From positions 372,001-436,000 of the forward strand of contig NZ_JANFLT010000002.1 in the NCBI RefSeq assembly GCF_024385505.1: a DNA stretch of 64,000 nt, written 5' to 3'. Shown piece after piece: positions 17,381-26,475 of the stretch (position 1 is its first letter; each line of letters starts with the position of its first letter). The DNA is from Arthrobacter zhaoxinii (lineage in GTDB: Bacteria; Actinomycetota; Actinomycetes; Actinomycetales; Micrococcaceae). Under the pieces are notes generated by a model, which saw only the letters and a program-made list of their open reading frames with translations, was not told where the DNA came from and did no database searches. Both the position numbers and the translations under genes were made by a program.

Positions 17381-18337
17381 TCAGGGGTCCCCCTTAGGGA
17401 TGACCAGGGGGTTCCCCGATCCTTCCGCGCCGAGGTTCCGGGACTGGTACTCAACCTCACCGTGGGTGAGCTCCATGTAGGCGTCCTCCAGGGAGGTCTG
17501 CTGCGGGGTCAGCTCGGTGACCAGGATCCGCTGTGAGAGTGCGGCTTCGGCAATAACGCGCGCGGACACCCCCCGGACTTCGAGCCGGTCCGGCGCCAGC
17601 CGGCGCACATCGGCTCCGCGTGAACCAATGAGCGCGCCCAGGGCGTCGGCATCATCGGCGCGCACGAGAACGCGCTCCAGGCCGCTGCCGGCGAGTACTT
17701 GATCCATCGGTGCATCCGCCAGGATCCTGCCGCGGCCGATCACAATCAGGTGGTCGGCGGTGACGGCCATCTCGCTCATCAGGTGGGAGGAGATAAATAC
17801 CGTACGGCCCTCCGCGGCGAGGCCCCTGGCCAGGTGTCGGACCCACTGCACCCCCTCGGGGTCCAGCCCGTTGACCGGTTCATCAAAAATCAGGGTCCGG
17901 GGGTCCCCCAGCAGTGCCACGGCAATCCCGAGCCGCTGGCCCATGCCCATGGAGAAGCCGCCCACACGCTTCCTGGCTACCGGGCCGAGGCCCGTCAGTT
18001 CAATGACCTCGTTGATGCGCGCCCTCGGAATGCCGTGCGTGGCGGCGAGCGCCCGCAGGTGGTTGTAGGCAGTCCGGCGGGGATGGTAGGCCTTGGCCTC
18101 CAGCAGGGCGCCCACTTCCCGCAGCGGCGCCTGATGGGCGGCATACGGCGCACCGTTGACCGCCACGGTCCCGGCGGTGGGACGGTCCAGCCCCACGATC
18201 ATCCGCATGGTGGTCGATTTGCCGGCGCCGTTGGGGCCGAGAAAGCCGGTGACCTTACCCGGCTGGACGTCGAAGGTGATGCCGTCGACGGCGGTTTTGG
18301 TGCCGTAGCGCTTCGCTAGACCGCGGGCTTCGATCAC
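17381..18337 (-). CDS. ABC transporter ATP-binding protein, paralogue of the neighbouring ATPase
   Basis: A 318-residue ATPase closely matching the 16337-17290 product through most of its length (shared GKVTGFLGPNGAGKSTTMRM and MGMGQRLGIAVALLGDP). The signature is FSMGMGQRLGIA, and Walker B is LIFDEPVNGLDPEG. GTG start at 18337. No permease of its own follows; the gap to the next ATPase is 90 nt. Either both ATPases serve the single permease at 15322-16332, or a second permease has been lost. Confidence 0.92.
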   Translation of the reverse strand: MIEARGLAKRYGTKTAVDGITFDVQPGKVTGFLGPNGAGKSTTMRMIVGLDRPTAGTVAVNGAPYAAHQAPLREVGALLEAKAYHPRRTAYNHLRALAATHGIPRARINEVIELTGLGPVARKRVGGFSMGMGQRLGIAVALLGDPRTLIFDEPVNGLDPEGVQWVRHLARGLAAEGRTVFISSHLMSEMAVTADHLIVIGRGRILADAPMDQVLAGSGLERVLVRADDADALGALIGSRGADVRRLAPDRLEVRGVSARVIAEAALSQRILVTELTPQQTSLEDAYMELTHGEVEYQSRNLGAEGSGNPLVIPKGDP

Positions 18338-18368
18338 GCTGGGTCCTCATTTCGGAAAGGGGTTTGTC

Positions 18369-19211
18369 CTACCGGGAGCTGATCGACTCGAATTTGCGGA
18401 CCGCCAGCGGAACGAAGACCACGAGCATCACGGCCGAGCCGATCAGCACCGTGGCAACGGCGTTCTGCATCGGCCAGGTGTCCGGCACGGGAGCGCTGCC
18501 GAGGTTGCCGAACAGCTCGCGCACGGCCTGCACCAGCGCCGAAACCGGGTTCCAGTCCGCAAAGGTCTGCAGCGGTCCGGGGAGGTTGGAGCTCTGCACA
18601 AACGCATTGGAAATGAAGGTGATGGGGAACAGGATCATAAAGGAGGCATTGTTGATCGTCTCCGGCGAGCGCACCGTCATCCCGAGCAGGGCCATGACCC
18701 AGCTGAACGCGTAGGAGAACAGCAGCAGCAGTGCGATGGCTGCGAGGAAACGGCCCGGCGTGGAGTTCACCCGCCAGCCCACCAGCAGACCGGTCCCCAT
18801 CATGATGAGCATGGAGATCCCGTTGAGCGCCAGGTCGGCGTTGGTCCTGCCGATCAGCACCGCTGACGGGCTCATCGGCAGGGTCCGGAACCGGTCAATG
18901 ATCCCCTCTTTCAGGTCCTGTGCCATGGCGGAGCCGGAGAACGTGGATCCGAAGACCACGGTCTGGGCGAAGATTCCTGCCATCAGGAACTGGGTGTAGT
19001 CCGTCCCCGCCACGGCGATGGACCCTCCGTAGACCTGGCTGAACAGCAGGACGAACATGATCGGCTGCAGCACGGCAAAAATGATCATGTCCGGCGAGCG
19101 TTTGATTTTGATCAGGTTCCGCTTGGTGACCGTCCAGCCGTCTCCGGCCCAGCGGGCGGGAAGGCTGGGGGTGCCGGCCCGGATCCCGGTTGCTGACACT
19201 GCGGCGCTCAT
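18369..19211 (-). CDS. ABC-2 type permease, DrrB-like
   Basis: A 280-residue membrane protein with about six hydrophobic segments. SPDMIIFAVLQPIMFVLLFSQ near the first segment and MAQDLKEGIIDRFRTLPMSP in the first cytoplasmic loop are typical of daunorubicin-resistance-type (DrrB) permeases. ATG 19211 overlaps the stop of the partner ATPase gene by 4 nt, so the two are translationally coupled. It should export a hydrophobic compound or lipid; the real substrate is unknown. Confidence 0.92.
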   Translation of the reverse strand: MSAAVSATGIRAGTPSLPARWAGDGWTVTKRNLIKIKRSPDMIIFAVLQPIMFVLLFSQVYGGSIAVAGTDYTQFLMAGIFAQTVVFGSTFSGSAMAQDLKEGIIDRFRTLPMSPSAVLIGRTNADLALNGISMLIMMGTGLLVGWRVNSTPGRFLAAIALLLLFSYAFSWVMALLGMTVRSPETINNASFMILFPITFISNAFVQSSNLPGPLQTFADWNPVSALVQAVRELFGNLGSAPVPDTWPMQNAVATVLIGSAVMLVVFVPLAVRKFESISSR

Positions 19212-20218
19212 CGGTTCGCCTCCTCTTTCTTTTCCGTTTCGCTGTCCTCTTCGGCCGGCCGGCCGGTGAGCTGCAGGAAGACGTCGTCCAGGGTGGGGCG
19301 GCGGATGCCGGCGTCGTGGAGTTCGACGCCGGTCGCGTCCAGCTCGGACAGGACGCGCTGCAGCGCGGCGGGGCCGTCGACGACGGCGACCTCCAGGGTG
19401 CGGCCGTCCCCGGAAACGTGCGGTTCGCCGGATCCGTGCCGGCCCAGAATGGACATGGCCCCGTCGGCGTCGCTCTGGTGCACGAGTGCAACCGCCACGC
19501 GGTGCCCGCCGGTCTGGGCCTTGAGGTCATCGGAGGTGCCCTCGGCAATGACCTTCCCCTCGTCGATCACCGCCACCTTGTCAGCCAGCTGGTCTGCTTC
19601 CTCCAGGTACTGGGTGGTCAGCAGCAGGGTGGTGCCCCGGGCCACCAGGTCGGTGATGACGCCCCAGAGCGCAATCCGGGACCGCGGATCCAGGCCGGTG
19701 GTGGGTTCGTCCAGGAAGAGGACCCGGGGCTGGTTGACCAGGGCCCCGGCGAGGTCCAGCCGCCGGCGCATGCCGCCGGAGTAGCCCTTGACCGGCCGGT
19801 TCCCGGCGTCGGTGAGCTCGAACATGTCGATCAGTTCGACCGCCCGTTCCTTCGCGCGCCGGGCGGGCAGGTGGTACAGGTGCCCCACCATGTCCAGGTT
19901 TTCCAGCCCGGTGAGGTTCTCATCCACGGCGGAGTACTGGCCGGACACGCCAATGACGCGGCGCACGGCCTTCGGATCGGCGGCAACGTCAATACCGTCG
20001 ATGAAGGCGGTGCCGGCGTCTGGCCGGATGAGGGTGGTGAGAACTTTGACGGCGGTGGTTTTACCGGCTCCGTTGGGGCCCAGCAGGGCGGTGACGGTTC
20101 CTTCGGGAACGGCGATATCCAGGCCGTCCAGGGCATGCACGGGACCGGATTTTGAGGAGTAGACCTTGGTCAGCCCCTCGGCGGAAATCAACGGCGAGGA
20201 CTCTGGGGAAAAGGACAT
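19208..20218 (-). CDS. ABC transporter ATP-binding protein, DrrA-like
   Basis: A 336-residue ATPase that partners the DrrB-like permease. Walker A GPNGAGKTT is near residue 44, the signature YSGGMRRRLDLA near 146 and Walker B VLFLDEPTTGLDPRS near 166. A C-terminal extension (RRPTLDDVFLQLTGRPAEE) is typical of DrrA proteins and helps bind the permease. ATG at 20218; 4-nt overlap with the permease gene. Family assignment is firm; resistance function is not implied. Confidence 0.94.
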   Translation of the reverse strand: MSFSPESSPLISAEGLTKVYSSKSGPVHALDGLDIAVPEGTVTALLGPNGAGKTTAVKVLTTLIRPDAGTAFIDGIDVAADPKAVRRVIGVSGQYSAVDENLTGLENLDMVGHLYHLPARRAKERAVELIDMFELTDAGNRPVKGYSGGMRRRLDLAGALVNQPRVLFLDEPTTGLDPRSRIALWGVITDLVARGTTLLLTTQYLEEADQLADKVAVIDEGKVIAEGTSDDLKAQTGGHRVAVALVHQSDADGAMSILGRHGSGEPHVSGDGRTLEVAVVDGPAALQRVLSELDATGVELHDAGIRRPTLDDVFLQLTGRPAEEDSETEKKEEANR

Positions 20219-20284
20219 GCGTCGAGGGTAGGACCCGGCAGGGTTCCCGCGCCTGCCTAATGCGGACAGGATCGGTCCGCAGCA

Positions 20285-21475
20285 TTAGGCCGGTTCGGGA
20301 GCGGCCTTCCGCTCTGCGGCAGCCGGAGCGAAGGCAATGGAAACCAGCATGGCGGCGCCCACCACCAGCAGCGCATTGCGCACGCCCCAGTGTTCCCCGA
20401 GGAAGCCGAGCACCGGCGGACCCACAAAGAAGGCCATGTAGCCGATCGTGGACACCACGGATACCCGGCCGGCGGCATGTACGGGGTCCTCCCCCGCGGC
20501 GGACATCCCCATCGGGAAGCCCAGGGCCGCCCCGATCCCCCACAGCACGGCACCGACGGCGGCCAGCACCAGATTCGGGGCGAAAACGAAGAGCAGCAAT
20601 CCGGCGAGGGAGGCGCTCATGCATATCCGCAGCGCCGGCACTCGTCCCAGCCGGTCGATCAGCCGGGCGCCGAACCAGCGGGTGAGGGTCATGGCGGCCA
20701 CGAAAATACCGAACATCACGGCGCCGGCGGACTCGCTGGTGCCCAGTCCGTCCACGGTCGCCTTCGCCACCCAGTCATTTGCCGCACCCTCGGTGAGCGC
20801 TGCGCCCATAACGACGACGCCGATCAGCAGCGTCCGTCCCTCCCGCCAGGCGCCGAACCGGGATGGTTTAGCCGTCGCGTCGGCTCCGCCGGCGGCAGCA
20901 TGGTGCGGCAGCTGGAGGAAGTTCCGCGGCACAATCAGCACTGCGATGCAGACAACGGTCAGGATGCCCAGCAGGTGCAGGGACAGCGAGACGCCCAGGG
21001 CGGAGAGCACCGCGCCGATCATGGCACCCACGAACGCCCCCGCGCTGAAGGCGCCGTGGAATTTCGGCATGACCGTTCGCCCCACCCGGCGTTCGACGTC
21101 GGCGCCCTCCAGGTTCATGGCGACATCCCAGCCGGCAATACCCACACCGAACACCAGCAGCCCGGCAGCGGTTATCGGGATCGACCCCAGGTTCAGCCCG
21201 GCGGCAATGGCCAGCGAGGCGGCCGACGTCGTAATGCCGCCGGCCCGCACGGTTCCCGCGGTGCCGATCCGCTGCGCCACCGAACCTGCCAGCGGCAGCG
21301 CCGCGACGGAACCGATGGCCGAAAACAGCAGGAGCAGGCCGACGCCGGCGGCACCGATCCCCAGGTCCTCCGCGGCAGCCGGAATGCGGGCCGCCCAGCT
21401 GGCGAACACCAGGCCGTTGAGGCCGAAAATCACGAAGACGGCGATGAGGGCTTTGTTCAGGGCAGTTTCGTTCAC
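20285..21475 (-). CDS. MFS transporter
   Basis: A 396-residue major-facilitator protein with about 12 membrane segments. It opens with IAVFVIFGLNGLVFASWAARIPAAAEDLG, a start I associate with a group of uncharacterised actinobacterial/proteobacterial MFS proteins (YbjJ-like). FGARLIDRLGRVPALRI in the middle loop resembles the MFS loop motif. GTG start at 21475, 14 nt after the stop of the ABC-F gene, so co-transcription is likely. Substrate unknown. Confidence 0.88.
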   Translation of the reverse strand: MNETALNKALIAVFVIFGLNGLVFASWAARIPAAAEDLGIGAAGVGLLLLFSAIGSVAALPLAGSVAQRIGTAGTVRAGGITTSAASLAIAAGLNLGSIPITAAGLLVFGVGIAGWDVAMNLEGADVERRVGRTVMPKFHGAFSAGAFVGAMIGAVLSALGVSLSLHLLGILTVVCIAVLIVPRNFLQLPHHAAAGGADATAKPSRFGAWREGRTLLIGVVVMGAALTEGAANDWVAKATVDGLGTSESAGAVMFGIFVAAMTLTRWFGARLIDRLGRVPALRICMSASLAGLLLFVFAPNLVLAAVGAVLWGIGAALGFPMGMSAAGEDPVHAAGRVSVVSTIGYMAFFVGPPVLGFLGEHWGVRNALLVVGAAMLVSIAFAPAAAERKAAPEPA

Positions 21476-21489
21476 GCCTGTATTGTCCC

Positions 21490-23172
21490 CTACCGGACCC
21501 GTTCCACCCGTTTTTCGTCCCAGACGGGCGTCTCGGATTCGTAGACCCTGCCGTCGGAGCCGAAGACCAGGAAGCGGTCGAAGCTGCGGGCGAACCAGCG
21601 GTCGTGGGTGACCGCCAGGACCGTTCCTTCGAAGGCATCAATGGCTTTTTCCAGGGCCTCGGCGGAGTGCAGGTCCAGGTTGTCGGTGGGTTCGTCCAGC
21701 AGCAGCAGGGTGGCGCCGGACAGCTCCAGGAGCAGGATCTGCATGCGTGCCTGCTGGCCGCCGGACAGGGACTCGAACTTCTGCTCGGAGGACGAGGCCA
21801 GTCCGTAGCGGTCCAGGGCTCCGGCGGCGGCTTCACGGCCCAGACCGGACCGGTGTTCGTCGCCGCGGTGCAGGATGTCCAGCAGGGTGCGCTCGGCCAG
21901 GTCCGGGCGCATCATGGTCTGCGCGAAGAACCCCGGCCGGATCCGTGCGCCCAGCTTCACTGAGCCGTTATGCGGAACCGGTGCAATCTCCACCTCGGAC
22001 ACGGGCTCGTGTTCCTTATCCGGGTCGCTGCCGCCCAGGGCCAGCAGGCGCAGGAAGTGGGATTTGCCGGAGCCGTTGGAGCCCAGCACCCCCACCCGGT
22101 CCCCGAACCAGATCTCGGTGCTGAACGGCTTCATCAGTCCGGTCAGTTCCAGCTTCTCGGCGACGACGGCGCGCTTGGCCGTGCGGCCGCCGCGCAGCCG
22201 CATCTTGACGTTCTGTTCAACGGGAAGGGCTTCCGGCGGGCCGGCTTCCAGGAATTTGGCCAGCCGGGTCTGGGCCGCGTGGTACCGGTTGGCCATGTCG
22301 GAGCGGAAGGCAGCCTTGTTCTTGTACATGTTGACGAGTTCCTTGAGCTTGAGATGCTCCTCGTCCCAGCGCCGGCGCAGTTCCTCGAACCGGGCGTTGC
22401 GGTCTTCCCTGGCTTTGACGTAGCTGCTGAAGGCGCCGCCGTGGATCCAGGCGGAGGCGCCGTTGATGCCCGGCTCCAGGGTCACGATGCGGGTGGCGGC
22501 GTTGTCCAGCAGCTCGCGGTCGTGGCTGACGAACAGCACGGACTTTTTGGAGGCGGCAAGTTTTCCTTCGAGCCAGCGTTTGCCGGGCACGTCCAGGTAG
22601 TTGTCCGGTTCATCCAGGAGCAGGAGCTCGTCCGGGCCGGCGAAAAGCGCCTCCAGGACCAGCCGCTTCTGCTCACCGCCGGACAGCGTTGCTGCCTTGC
22701 GGTACTGTGCCCGGTCGAAGGGCAGGCCGAGCGCGGCCATGGTCACCTCGTCCCAGACGGTTTCCTGCTCGTAGCCGCCGACGTCGCCCCATTCGGTGAT
22801 GGCGGTGGCGTAGCGCATCTGGGTGGGCTCGTCGTCGTGCTCCATCATGGCCAGCTCGGCGGCATCCACTTCGCGGGCGGCGGCAGCAAGCGCCGGCGGT
22901 GCGGCCGAGACGAGCAGGTCGCGGACCGTGCTGTCATCCCGGACCTGCCCGACGAACTGGCGCATGATGCCCATATTCCCGGACCGTGCCACCGTGCCCT
23001 CGTCCGGCCGCAGGTCACCGGCGATAATCCGCAGCAGGGTGGTTTTTCCGGTGCCGTTGGGCCCGATCAGGGCCGTCTTGTGCCCGTCGCCGACCTTGAA
23101 GCTGACGCCGTTGAGCAGCTGCCGTCCGTCGGAGAGGAAATAGTCAATGTTGGATACGTCGAGGTGCGCCAC
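21490..23172 (-). CDS. ABC-F family ATPase
   Basis: A 560-residue soluble protein with two ABC domains and no membrane segments. Walker A motifs are GPNGTGKT (37-44) and GSNGSGKS (about 365); signatures are LSGGEQKR and LSGGQQAR; Walker B motifs include LLLLDEPDNYLDVPG and LLLLDEPTDNLDLHS. A charged linker (KAREDRNARFEELRRRWDEE) joins the domains, as in ribosome-binding ABC-F proteins. Such proteins act on the ribosome E site; some give antibiotic resistance, most do not. GTG start at 23172. It heads the minus-strand exporter run with the MFS gene directly after it. Confidence 0.92.
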   Translation of the reverse strand: MAHLDVSNIDYFLSDGRQLLNGVSFKVGDGHKTALIGPNGTGKTTLLRIIAGDLRPDEGTVARSGNMGIMRQFVGQVRDDSTVRDLLVSAAPPALAAAAREVDAAELAMMEHDDEPTQMRYATAITEWGDVGGYEQETVWDEVTMAALGLPFDRAQYRKAATLSGGEQKRLVLEALFAGPDELLLLDEPDNYLDVPGKRWLEGKLAASKKSVLFVSHDRELLDNAATRIVTLEPGINGASAWIHGGAFSSYVKAREDRNARFEELRRRWDEEHLKLKELVNMYKNKAAFRSDMANRYHAAQTRLAKFLEAGPPEALPVEQNVKMRLRGGRTAKRAVVAEKLELTGLMKPFSTEIWFGDRVGVLGSNGSGKSHFLRLLALGGSDPDKEHEPVSEVEIAPVPHNGSVKLGARIRPGFFAQTMMRPDLAERTLLDILHRGDEHRSGLGREAAAGALDRYGLASSSEQKFESLSGGQQARMQILLLELSGATLLLLDEPTDNLDLHSAEALEKAIDAFEGTVLAVTHDRWFARSFDRFLVFGSDGRVYESETPVWDEKRVERVR

Positions 23173-23285
23173 GTACCCATCTTCCCATTCCTTCCGGGCC
23201 GCCCGCCGGTGGCCCGGTGCCGCCGTCCGGACATACGATGAAAACCCTTGGAATGCAAGGAAAATCTCAAGAAAGCAGGACCGAA

Positions 23286-23606
23286 ATGATCTTCATTACC
23301 GTCAAGTTCCTCGTCAAGCCCGAGTGGACCGAGCGCTGGCCGGAGCTGACCGCCGGGTTCACCGAAGCCACCCGCGCCGAGCCCGGCAACCTCTGGTTTG
23401 ACTGGTCCCGCAGCCTGGAAAACCCGAACGAGTTTGTCCTGGTGGAGGCCTTCAAGGACGACGCCGCGGCCGCCCACGTCCAGAGCGACCATTTCCAGCA
23501 GGCCATGAAGGACATGGTCCCGGCACTGGTGGAGACACCGAAGATCATCAACACCGTCATTGACGGCGAAGAGTGGTCCCGGATGGGTGAACTGACCGTC
23601 GACTAA
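23286..23606 (+). CDS. Antibiotic biosynthesis monooxygenase (ABM) domain protein
   Basis: A 106-residue single-domain ferredoxin-like protein. IFITVKFLVKPEWTERWPEL, TRAEPGNLWFDWSRS and DDAAAAHVQSDHFQQAM are typical of ABM/YgiN proteins, which include quinol monooxygenases and many uncharacterised stress proteins. I chose ATG 23286 (AGGACC just upstream) instead of the longer frame. It is a lone plus-strand gene between minus-strand neighbours and ends at a strong hairpin. Actual reaction unknown. Confidence 0.88.
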   Translation: MIFITVKFLVKPEWTERWPELTAGFTEATRAEPGNLWFDWSRSLENPNEFVLVEAFKDDAAAAHVQSDHFQQAMKDMVPALVETPKIINTVIDGEEWSRMGELTVD

Positions 23607-23618
23607 GGATGCGCCGGC

Positions 23619-23660
23619 CCGGCCATGGGGAACCTTCTGCATTCAGTTCCCCATGGCCGG
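23619..23660. terminator. Perfect 15-bp hairpin between convergent genes
   Basis: CCGGCCATGGGGAAC (23619-23633) pairs perfectly with GTTCCCCATGGCCGG (23646-23660) around a 12-nt loop. It lies 12 nt after the ABM gene stop and 34 nt from the stop of the convergent gene, so it can end both transcripts. No T-run is needed to notice it, but none is present. Confidence 0.75.
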
Positions 23661-23694
23661 CGCCCGCCCACCGGCCCGCGGCGTTTGCCTGCTG

Positions 23695-24882
23695 CTAGTC
23701 CCCGAACGTGATGTTGATCTTGTCTCCCTGGATATCGACCATGGCCGGCATCGAGTAGAGCTCGACCGTGCCCTTCTGCGTGCCCCACTCGTTGCCGCGC
23801 TTCATTTCGGCTTCCAGAGTGAACTGTCCGTCTTTCGCCTGCAGCGGGAACGGATAGGACGGGTCACCTTCAATGGACTCGTAAGTGGGCTCCTTGGTCA
23901 TGCTCCACTTGATATTGCGGAAATTATTAGGGTCCTCGCCGTCCGCCTTGTTGGGGCACCCCTGAGGCTGCAGTTCCGTGGACTTCATGCAGCTTGCCAG
24001 GTGTGCCTTGGTCTGGGCCTTGATTTCCTCTCGGGCCGCATCCGTGAGTTCAGGCCGGTAGACGACATCCAGCACCTCCGCGGGCACCTCCGGGTCACCC
24101 ACACCCACGCTCACCTTTTCTTCACCGCTGTAACCGACGTACTCGGTGCCCTTGGGGGTGTTGAAGGTGTAGTCACCCGGGTAGACCGAGAAGTACTTGG
24201 AATCCTCGAATCCTTCAATAGCGACGCCGTTCACGGCCAGTTCCGTGCTGTCTCCGTCCACCCGGTACGCAATTTCCGACTCCTGCAGCGGAGAGGTCAG
24301 CTCCCACTTTTCGAAAAAGACCGCCGCATCTCCCGCGGACGTCAAGTCAAAGGTCACGGACGTGGTCTCGTCACCCTGTTTCACGTCCGCTGTCACTTCG
24401 GCGAAGATGCCGGAGGCGTCCACATTGGTTATTTCGAATCCGCTGATCCGGTTTTCGGCCTTCGAATAGATCTCGTTGGTCATCAGGGAAAAGTCCTGCG
24501 CCGCGTAATAGCCGTTCTCTTCGTCATAGGCCGCGACCATATCCATGGCCCCTTCAACGTCCCCGTCGACTACTGCCTGAAGGTATGCCTCAACCTGCAG
24601 CTTCGGGTTGTGCTTCTCGCTCAGGTGCTTGTACCCAAAGAACCCGCCGACCACCAGGAGTACCAACAGCCCGCCGACAACACTGCCGGCAATAATCAGG
24701 CGTTTACGCAGCTTCGGGTTCGGCTTCTTCGGTGCGGGCACGGGTGCGCCCTCGTACCCGGCTCCGGGAGGCACCGCATAGGGCGACTGTCCCTGTGCAG
24801 CGGCGCCGGGCGGCGGCGGAGCCCCTTGGTATCCCTGCGCGTCAGCTCGCGGGCCTTGGCTATCCATTTGTCTGTCCCCCAT
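23695..24882 (-). CDS. Membrane-anchored hypothetical protein
   Basis: Function not recognised. 395 residues: a Pro/Gly/Gln-rich cytoplasmic N-terminus (1-50), a basic stretch (KKPNPKLRKR), one membrane helix at about 61-83, and an outside domain of about 300 residues. The outside part begins KLQVEAYLQAVVDGDVEGAMDMV, reminiscent of DUF4878/NTF2-like lumazine-type folds that follow a helix in actinobacterial secreted proteins. A second start, ATG 24867, has GGGGGA at better spacing, so the protein may be 390 residues. A hairpin lies just upstream in the presumed leader. Stands alone. Confidence 0.8.
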   Translation of the reverse strand: MGDRQMDSQGPRADAQGYQGAPPPPGAAAQGQSPYAVPPGAGYEGAPVPAPKKPNPKLRKRLIIAGSVVGGLLVLLVVGGFFGYKHLSEKHNPKLQVEAYLQAVVDGDVEGAMDMVAAYDEENGYYAAQDFSLMTNEIYSKAENRISGFEITNVDASGIFAEVTADVKQGDETTSVTFDLTSAGDAAVFFEKWELTSPLQESEIAYRVDGDSTELAVNGVAIEGFEDSKYFSVYPGDYTFNTPKGTEYVGYSGEEKVSVGVGDPEVPAEVLDVVYRPELTDAAREEIKAQTKAHLASCMKSTELQPQGCPNKADGEDPNNFRNIKWSMTKEPTYESIEGDPSYPFPLQAKDGQFTLEAEMKRGNEWGTQKGTVELYSMPAMVDIQGDKINITFGD

Positions 24883-24901
24883 GACTTGTTCCCCGGTTCA
24901 A

Positions 24902-24923
24902 GTACCGGCGGCGGTGCCGGTAC
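24902..24923 (-). other. Hairpin just upstream of the membrane-anchored hypothetical gene
   Basis: GTACCGGC (24902-24909) and GCCGGTAC (24916-24923) form an 8-bp stem about 20 nt before the start at 24882. It could be part of the mRNA leader or a repressor site. Nothing else was found in the 24883-25035 gap. Confidence 0.45.
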
Positions 24924-25035
24924 CCGATAACATACAAGGTTTTGCGGCACGGGTCACAATCTTCCAACGGCCCCCGGACCGGGGATATCGGGTGGGTCAC
25001 AGACGGCAGGCGTGGCGGTGTCCCCTGCCCGTCTC

Positions 25036-26475
25036 CTACGGGGCCAGCGGGGGCACGGGCAGCCCGAACACGTCCTTCAGGGCGAGGCTTGCCGCGTGCA
25101 GGCCGCCCATGCCGTGTACTCCGGGGCCCGGCGGGGTGGACGCGGAGCTGAGGTAGACACCGGGAACCGCAGTGCGCCACGGTTTCGGCGACAGGACGGG
25201 GCGGATCAGCATCTGGGCCAGCGTCACGGCCCCGCCGCCGAAATCCCCGCCCACATAGTTGGCGTTGTACTGTTCCAGGTCCGCCGCCGTCGTCACCCGC
25301 GAGTCGACAACGACGTCGCGGAATCCGGGGGCGAACCGCTCAATCTGCGCCGTGACCGCTTCGGTCATGTCCGCCGTGGAACCTGCGGGCACATGGCAGT
25401 AGGACCACAGGACGTGCCGGCCCGCGGGGGCACGGGTGGGGTCGAAGCCGCTGGGCTGGGACAGCAGCACGTAGGGGCGGCGCGGATGCCGCCCGGACGC
25501 AACGTCGTCCTCGGCAGCAGCCAGTTCGGCGCGCGTGCCGCCCAGATGGGCCGTTCCCGTGCGTGCCATCTCCGGGTTCGCCCACGGCACCGGGCCGGAG
25601 AGGATGAAGTCCACCTTGCACGCAGCGTTCCCGTAACGGAACCGCTCCAGGGCCTTGGCATAGCGCGGCGGCAGCCGGTCCCCGCCCAGCTCCAGCAGCA
25701 CCGAGGGGGACACGTCCAGAATGACTGCCCGGGAATCGGCCACCTCGTCCAGGGACATGATCCGGTGCCCGGTGGAGATCTCACCGCCGTGCGCCCGCAG
25801 GTCATCGGCCATCGCGTCGGCGATGGCCTGCGAACCGCCTACCGGGATTGGCCAGCCCACGGAGTGGGCCAGGGTTCCCAGCATCAGTCCGCCGCCTGCG
25901 GAAGGCAGCGACGGCATTTTCCCGACGGGGTGCGCCGCGACGCCGGAGAGCAGGGCCGGCGCGGCGTCCTCCACGAACCGGCGGTTCCACAGGGGCGTGC
26001 CCTGGTCCAGGGCGGCCAGGCCGAAGGCGGTTAGCGCAACCGGATCCCGGGGAACGCTCAGCAGGGAGCCCATCAGCAGGTCGGTGACGGCCTCGCTGCG
26101 GTTCACCAGCGGTGCCATCAGGCGCCGGTAGGCGGCACCGTCGCGTCCCAGCCCGTCCACGGTCCGGTCCAGGTCCTTATACGCCAGTGCCGCACGTCCG
26201 CCGTCGAGCGGGGAGGCGTAGGAAATCTCCGGCACCACCAGGTCGATCCGCCGGTCCAGCCCGAAGCTGCGGAAGAACGGAGAGGCCAGGGCCATGGGGT
26301 GCACTGCGGAGCAGATGTCGTGCAGGTGGCCGGGTTCCATCAGTTCCTTGGTGCGGCTGCCGCCGCCTACCGTGGACCGGGTTTCGAACACGCGGACCGT
26401 GAGGCCGGCGCGGGCCATGATGACCGCCGCCGCGAGCCCGTTCGGGCCGGCCCCGACTACACTGACATCGCTCAC
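25036..26475 (-). CDS. FAD-dependent oxidoreductase, phytoene-desaturase-like
   Basis: A 479-residue flavoprotein. VVGAGPNGLAAAVIMARAG at residues 6-24 is the FAD-binding GxGxxG motif, VRVFETRSTVGGGSRTKEL is the second strand region, and GVYLSSASTPPGPGVHGMGG at the C-terminus is the family's closing FAD motif. This belongs to the phytoene dehydrogenase/NAD(P)-FAD oxidoreductase group; no other carotenoid genes are nearby, so a carotenoid role is not supported. GTG start at 26475 overlaps the stop of the FemAB-like gene by one base (TAGTG), so it is coupled to the envelope genes upstream. Confidence 0.88.
   Translation of the reverse strand: MSDVSVVGAGPNGLAAAVIMARAGLTVRVFETRSTVGGGSRTKELMEPGHLHDICSAVHPMALASPFFRSFGLDRRIDLVVPEISYASPLDGGRAALAYKDLDRTVDGLGRDGAAYRRLMAPLVNRSEAVTDLLMGSLLSVPRDPVALTAFGLAALDQGTPLWNRRFVEDAAPALLSGVAAHPVGKMPSLPSAGGGLMLGTLAHSVGWPIPVGGSQAIADAMADDLRAHGGEISTGHRIMSLDEVADSRAVILDVSPSVLLELGGDRLPPRYAKALERFRYGNAACKVDFILSGPVPWANPEMARTGTAHLGGTRAELAAAEDDVASGRHPRRPYVLLSQPSGFDPTRAPAGRHVLWSYCHVPAGSTADMTEAVTAQIERFAPGFRDVVVDSRVTTAADLEQYNANYVGGDFGGGAVTLAQMLIRPVLSPKPWRTAVPGVYLSSASTPPGPGVHGMGGLHAASLALKDVFGLPVPPLAP

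Noticed and set aside
21490-23172. Calling the ABC-F protein an antibiotic-resistance determinant
   Set aside because: The family includes many housekeeping translation factors; neither the interdomain linker nor the neighbours point to a specific drug.
25036-26475. Carotenoid biosynthesis cluster
   Set aside because: Only a phytoene-desaturase-like flavoprotein is present; no crtB, crtE or cyclase genes lie nearby, and its operon partners are envelope genes.
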